Below, piece by piece: positions 7,279 through 8,614 of a DNA stretch of 8,614 nt. The position numbers and the translations under genes are program-made. The notes under the pieces were generated by a model. It worked only from the letters and a program-made list of their open reading frames with translations. It did no database searches and had not been told where the DNA came from. Within the stretch, counting starts at the first letter, position 1, and the number at the start of each line of letters is the position of its first letter. Origin of the DNA: an uncultured Collinsella sp. GTDB taxonomy: Bacteria > Actinomycetota > Coriobacteriia > Coriobacteriales > Coriobacteriaceae. Where the stretch lies: NCBI GenBank assembly GCA_938023705.1, contig CALJDJ010000031.1, positions 1 to 8,614 of the forward strand, read 5' to 3'.

Positions 7279-8387
7279 TAATTCACCGTTTCAAATAGCT
7301 TCAGGTAGTACTCTTCAAGCTTGGGCGCCGCTTTAAAGATGTCATAAGATTCAAACCCCGGAGATGAATGAGGATCGGAGCGATCAAGGACATCTCTGCG
7401 AGCGGCAAGGATCGCTTTGGACCACCCCTCGACGCCCATACTCAACGGAACGAAGCTGCACCGACTGGATAACGCAACATCGTTGGGGACCCTTTCAGAG
7501 CAGATGCACGGGAGGCCGGAAGCCTGGGCCTCAATCGCGACCATTCCGAGGCCCTCGTACAGGCTGGGGAGCACGAATAAATCGAGCGACTGATAGACGT
7601 CCTGCACATCAGAAATCTGGCCGAGAAAACGCACCGCCGAGGCAATGCCAAGTGAGCACGCCTTTTCCTCCGCTTGAGGTCTCAGTTTTCCATCGCCGCA
7701 GACGACAAGGATGGAATCAGGATTCTGAGCATGCACTGCCTTGAAAACATCAAGCAAAAACAACTGGTTCTTCTGAGAGATGAACCTACCGATATTCCCC
7801 AATACCAGCGTATCGTCCTTCGCTCCGAGCTCAGCACGTCGCTCGTCCCTAATCGATCGATTGAAAGAAAAGTTGTTCAAATCGATAGCATTATTAAAAA
7901 CAGTAAAACGGGATGAACCGAACAGCCATTTTCCAGCATGCTCGGTGCAGGCTGCCAAATCAGTCGGATACCTTGTTGAGAACAGCTTCAAAGAGCCTTT
8001 GATGACATTTTTAGCAAACTCCCCCTTTCCGCTTGTAGAGTGGCTGTGGGCTATACGCACAGGTATGCCCGCCTTCTTAGCAGCGCGAAGCGGAAAGACA
8101 GAAAGCGCATTGATATGGCTGTGCACAATCTTCCAGTTCTCTTCCTTAAAGAGGCGCTGAAGCTCTCGCTGGTATTCGACAACATGCTGGTAGGGAGGAA
8201 TCTCAAAAACCCTGCCACCTAAAGATTCAATCTCCTCGCGGGGAACAAGCGTCGAATCGGAATCGACAAGAAAATCGAACTGCACTTTGCTGCGATCAAT
8301 ATGGCGGTAGTAATTCATGACGACGGCCTCGACGCCGCCGCCAACCATCTTGCCAACAACCTGAGCTACTCTAATCGGTTCAGCCAT
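7278..8387 (-). CDS. Glycosyltransferase family 4 (GT-B fold), 369 aa
   Basis: Predicted retaining glycosyltransferase that adds a sugar from a nucleotide donor to the lipid-linked repeat unit in the cytoplasm. The N-terminal Rossmann-like acceptor domain opens with RVAQVVGKMVGGGVEAVV (residues 6-23), the glycine-rich loop usual in EpsF/CapM-like enzymes. HSH occurs at residues 89-91 and again at 114-116. The C-terminal donor domain begins near residue 194, with GNIGRFISQKN (197-207) carrying the phosphate-binding Arg/Lys pair, then VCGDG (229-233) and the E-x7-E motif with E278 and E286 in YEGLGMVAIEA. Length is normal for the family. The ATG at 8387 directly follows the upstream TAA, with GGTG about 8 bases before it as a weak ribosome site inside the previous gene. 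The stop overlaps the next start by one base (TAATG). Donor and acceptor cannot be read from the sequence. Confidence 0.94.
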   Translation of the reverse strand: MAEPIRVAQVVGKMVGGGVEAVVMNYYRHIDRSKVQFDFLVDSDSTLVPREEIESLGGRVFEIPPYQHVVEYQRELQRLFKEENWKIVHSHINALSVFPLRAAKKAGIPVRIAHSHSTSGKGEFAKNVIKGSLKLFSTRYPTDLAACTEHAGKWLFGSSRFTVFNNAIDLNNFSFNRSIRDERRAELGAKDDTLVLGNIGRFISQKNQLFLLDVFKAVHAQNPDSILVVCGDGKLRPQAEEKACSLGIASAVRFLGQISDVQDVYQSLDLFVLPSLYEGLGMVAIEAQASGLPCICSERVPNDVALSSRCSFVPLSMGVEGWSKAILAARRDVLDRSDPHSSPGFESYDIFKAAPKLEEYYLKLFETVN

Positions 8388-8614
8388 TTAGCAAGCACCG
8401 CCACCGGTAAAGACCTCAACGACCGTGAGGAGAACAATCTTCAGGTCCGTGATGGGACCGCGTTTGGCGATGTACTCGAGATCACGTCGAACCATGCCGT
8501 CGAAGTCGGTATCGTTGCGGTCCGTGACCTGCCACCAGCCGGTGATCCCGGGCTTAACCGCCAGACGCTGCAGGTCGAATTCTGTATACTCGGCCACCTC
8601 GTTGGGCAGCGGCG
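8388..8614 (-). CDS. Polyprenyl-phosphate sugar-1-phosphate transferase (priming), C-terminal part, cut by window edge
   Basis: This is the last 74 codons of a bacterial sugar transferase (WcaJ/RfbP/CpsE-like family). Such enzymes transfer a sugar-1-phosphate from a nucleotide sugar to undecaprenyl phosphate at the cytoplasmic face of the membrane, the first step of repeat-unit assembly. The frame is open to the window end and reads PLPNEVAEYTEFDLQRLAVK, followed by PGITGWWQVTDRN, which matches the family's conserved C-terminal P-x-LP-x-EV-x-Y and KPG-T-G-WQV-R blocks. A GTG inside this stretch (8597-8595) is an internal valine and not the start. The protein ends in FTGGGAC with TAA at 8390-8388. 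The next gene's ATG follows directly, with no spacer. The N-terminal membrane segments and the first catalytic part lie outside, so the donor sugar (galactose, glucose or another) cannot be told. The family call is firm. Confidence 0.93.
   Translation of the reverse strand, partial: PLPNEVAEYTEFDLQRLAVKPGITGWWQVTDRNDTDFDGMVRRDLEYIAKRGPITDLKIVLLTVVEVFTGGGAC

Noticed and set aside
7364..8160. Plus-strand open frames (7364-7744 and 7780-8160, 126 codons each) opposite the first GT4 gene
   Set aside because: Their products are arginine- and proline-rich or nondescript, typical of antisense shadows in GC-rich coding DNA, and the minus frame is a clear glycosyltransferase.
1..8614. Mobile element, CRISPR array, tRNA or phage genes
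   Set aside because: Every substantial stretch is taken by polysaccharide genes; I see no transposase, terminal inverted repeats, regular direct repeats or tRNA-like sequence.

Overview
The window is an interior slice of an exopolysaccharide or capsule biosynthesis locus of the Wzx/Wzy-dependent type. Every gene is on the minus strand, so transcription runs from high to low coordinates. The two edge genes are cut by the window: a polyprenyl-phosphate sugar-1-phosphate transferase (priming enzyme, only its C-terminal end visible) at the right, and the first 17 codons of a glucose-1-phosphate thymidylyltransferase (RmlA) at the left.

Order of transcription: priming sugar transferase end (8614-8388); GT4 glycosyltransferase (8387-7278); polysaccharide pyruvyl transferase family protein (7278-6160); 4Fe-4S/F420-hydrogenase beta-subunit-like protein (6148-4943); second GT4 glycosyltransferase with a cysteine cluster (4950-3733); GT2 glycosyltransferase (3715-2771); Wzy-like polymerase/O-antigen ligase family membrane protein (2761-1529); Wzx-like flippase (1495-80); rmlA start (52-1). 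Junctions are either overlapping or at most 33 bases long. There is no room for a conventional promoter or terminator between genes and I see no convincing one, so this looks like one long transcript. No stretch over 300 bases lacks a gene. No RNA gene, CRISPR array, insertion sequence or transposase is visible.

How the genes work together (family knowledge plus inference): the priming enzyme puts the first sugar phosphate on the membrane lipid carrier, the three glycosyltransferases extend it, the pyruvyl transferase may add an acidic pyruvate ketal, the flippase moves the lipid-linked repeat across the membrane, and the Wzy-like protein polymerises it. RmlA at the downstream end suggests a dTDP-rhamnose supply. 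The iron-sulfur protein has no settled role in such loci, but its family often sits beside this kind of pyruvyl transferase.

Organism: base composition is high at the outer genes (35 of 50 GC in bases 1-50; 34 of 60 in 8401-8460; 40 of 60 in 7501-7560) and falls to 19 of 60 in parts of the polymerase gene (2221-2280, 2701-2760). A GC-rich host carrying a more AT-rich exchangeable centre fits. The sugar transferase end (motif KPGITGWWQVTDRN) and the RmlA start resemble those of Actinomycetota from the gut, perhaps Coriobacteriia such as Collinsella or relatives. That placement is from memory and is tentative. I did not find a wholly new system. The items most worth a second look are the iron-sulfur/pyruvyl-transferase pair, the composition mosaic, and several perfect hairpins inside or at the end of coding sequence.
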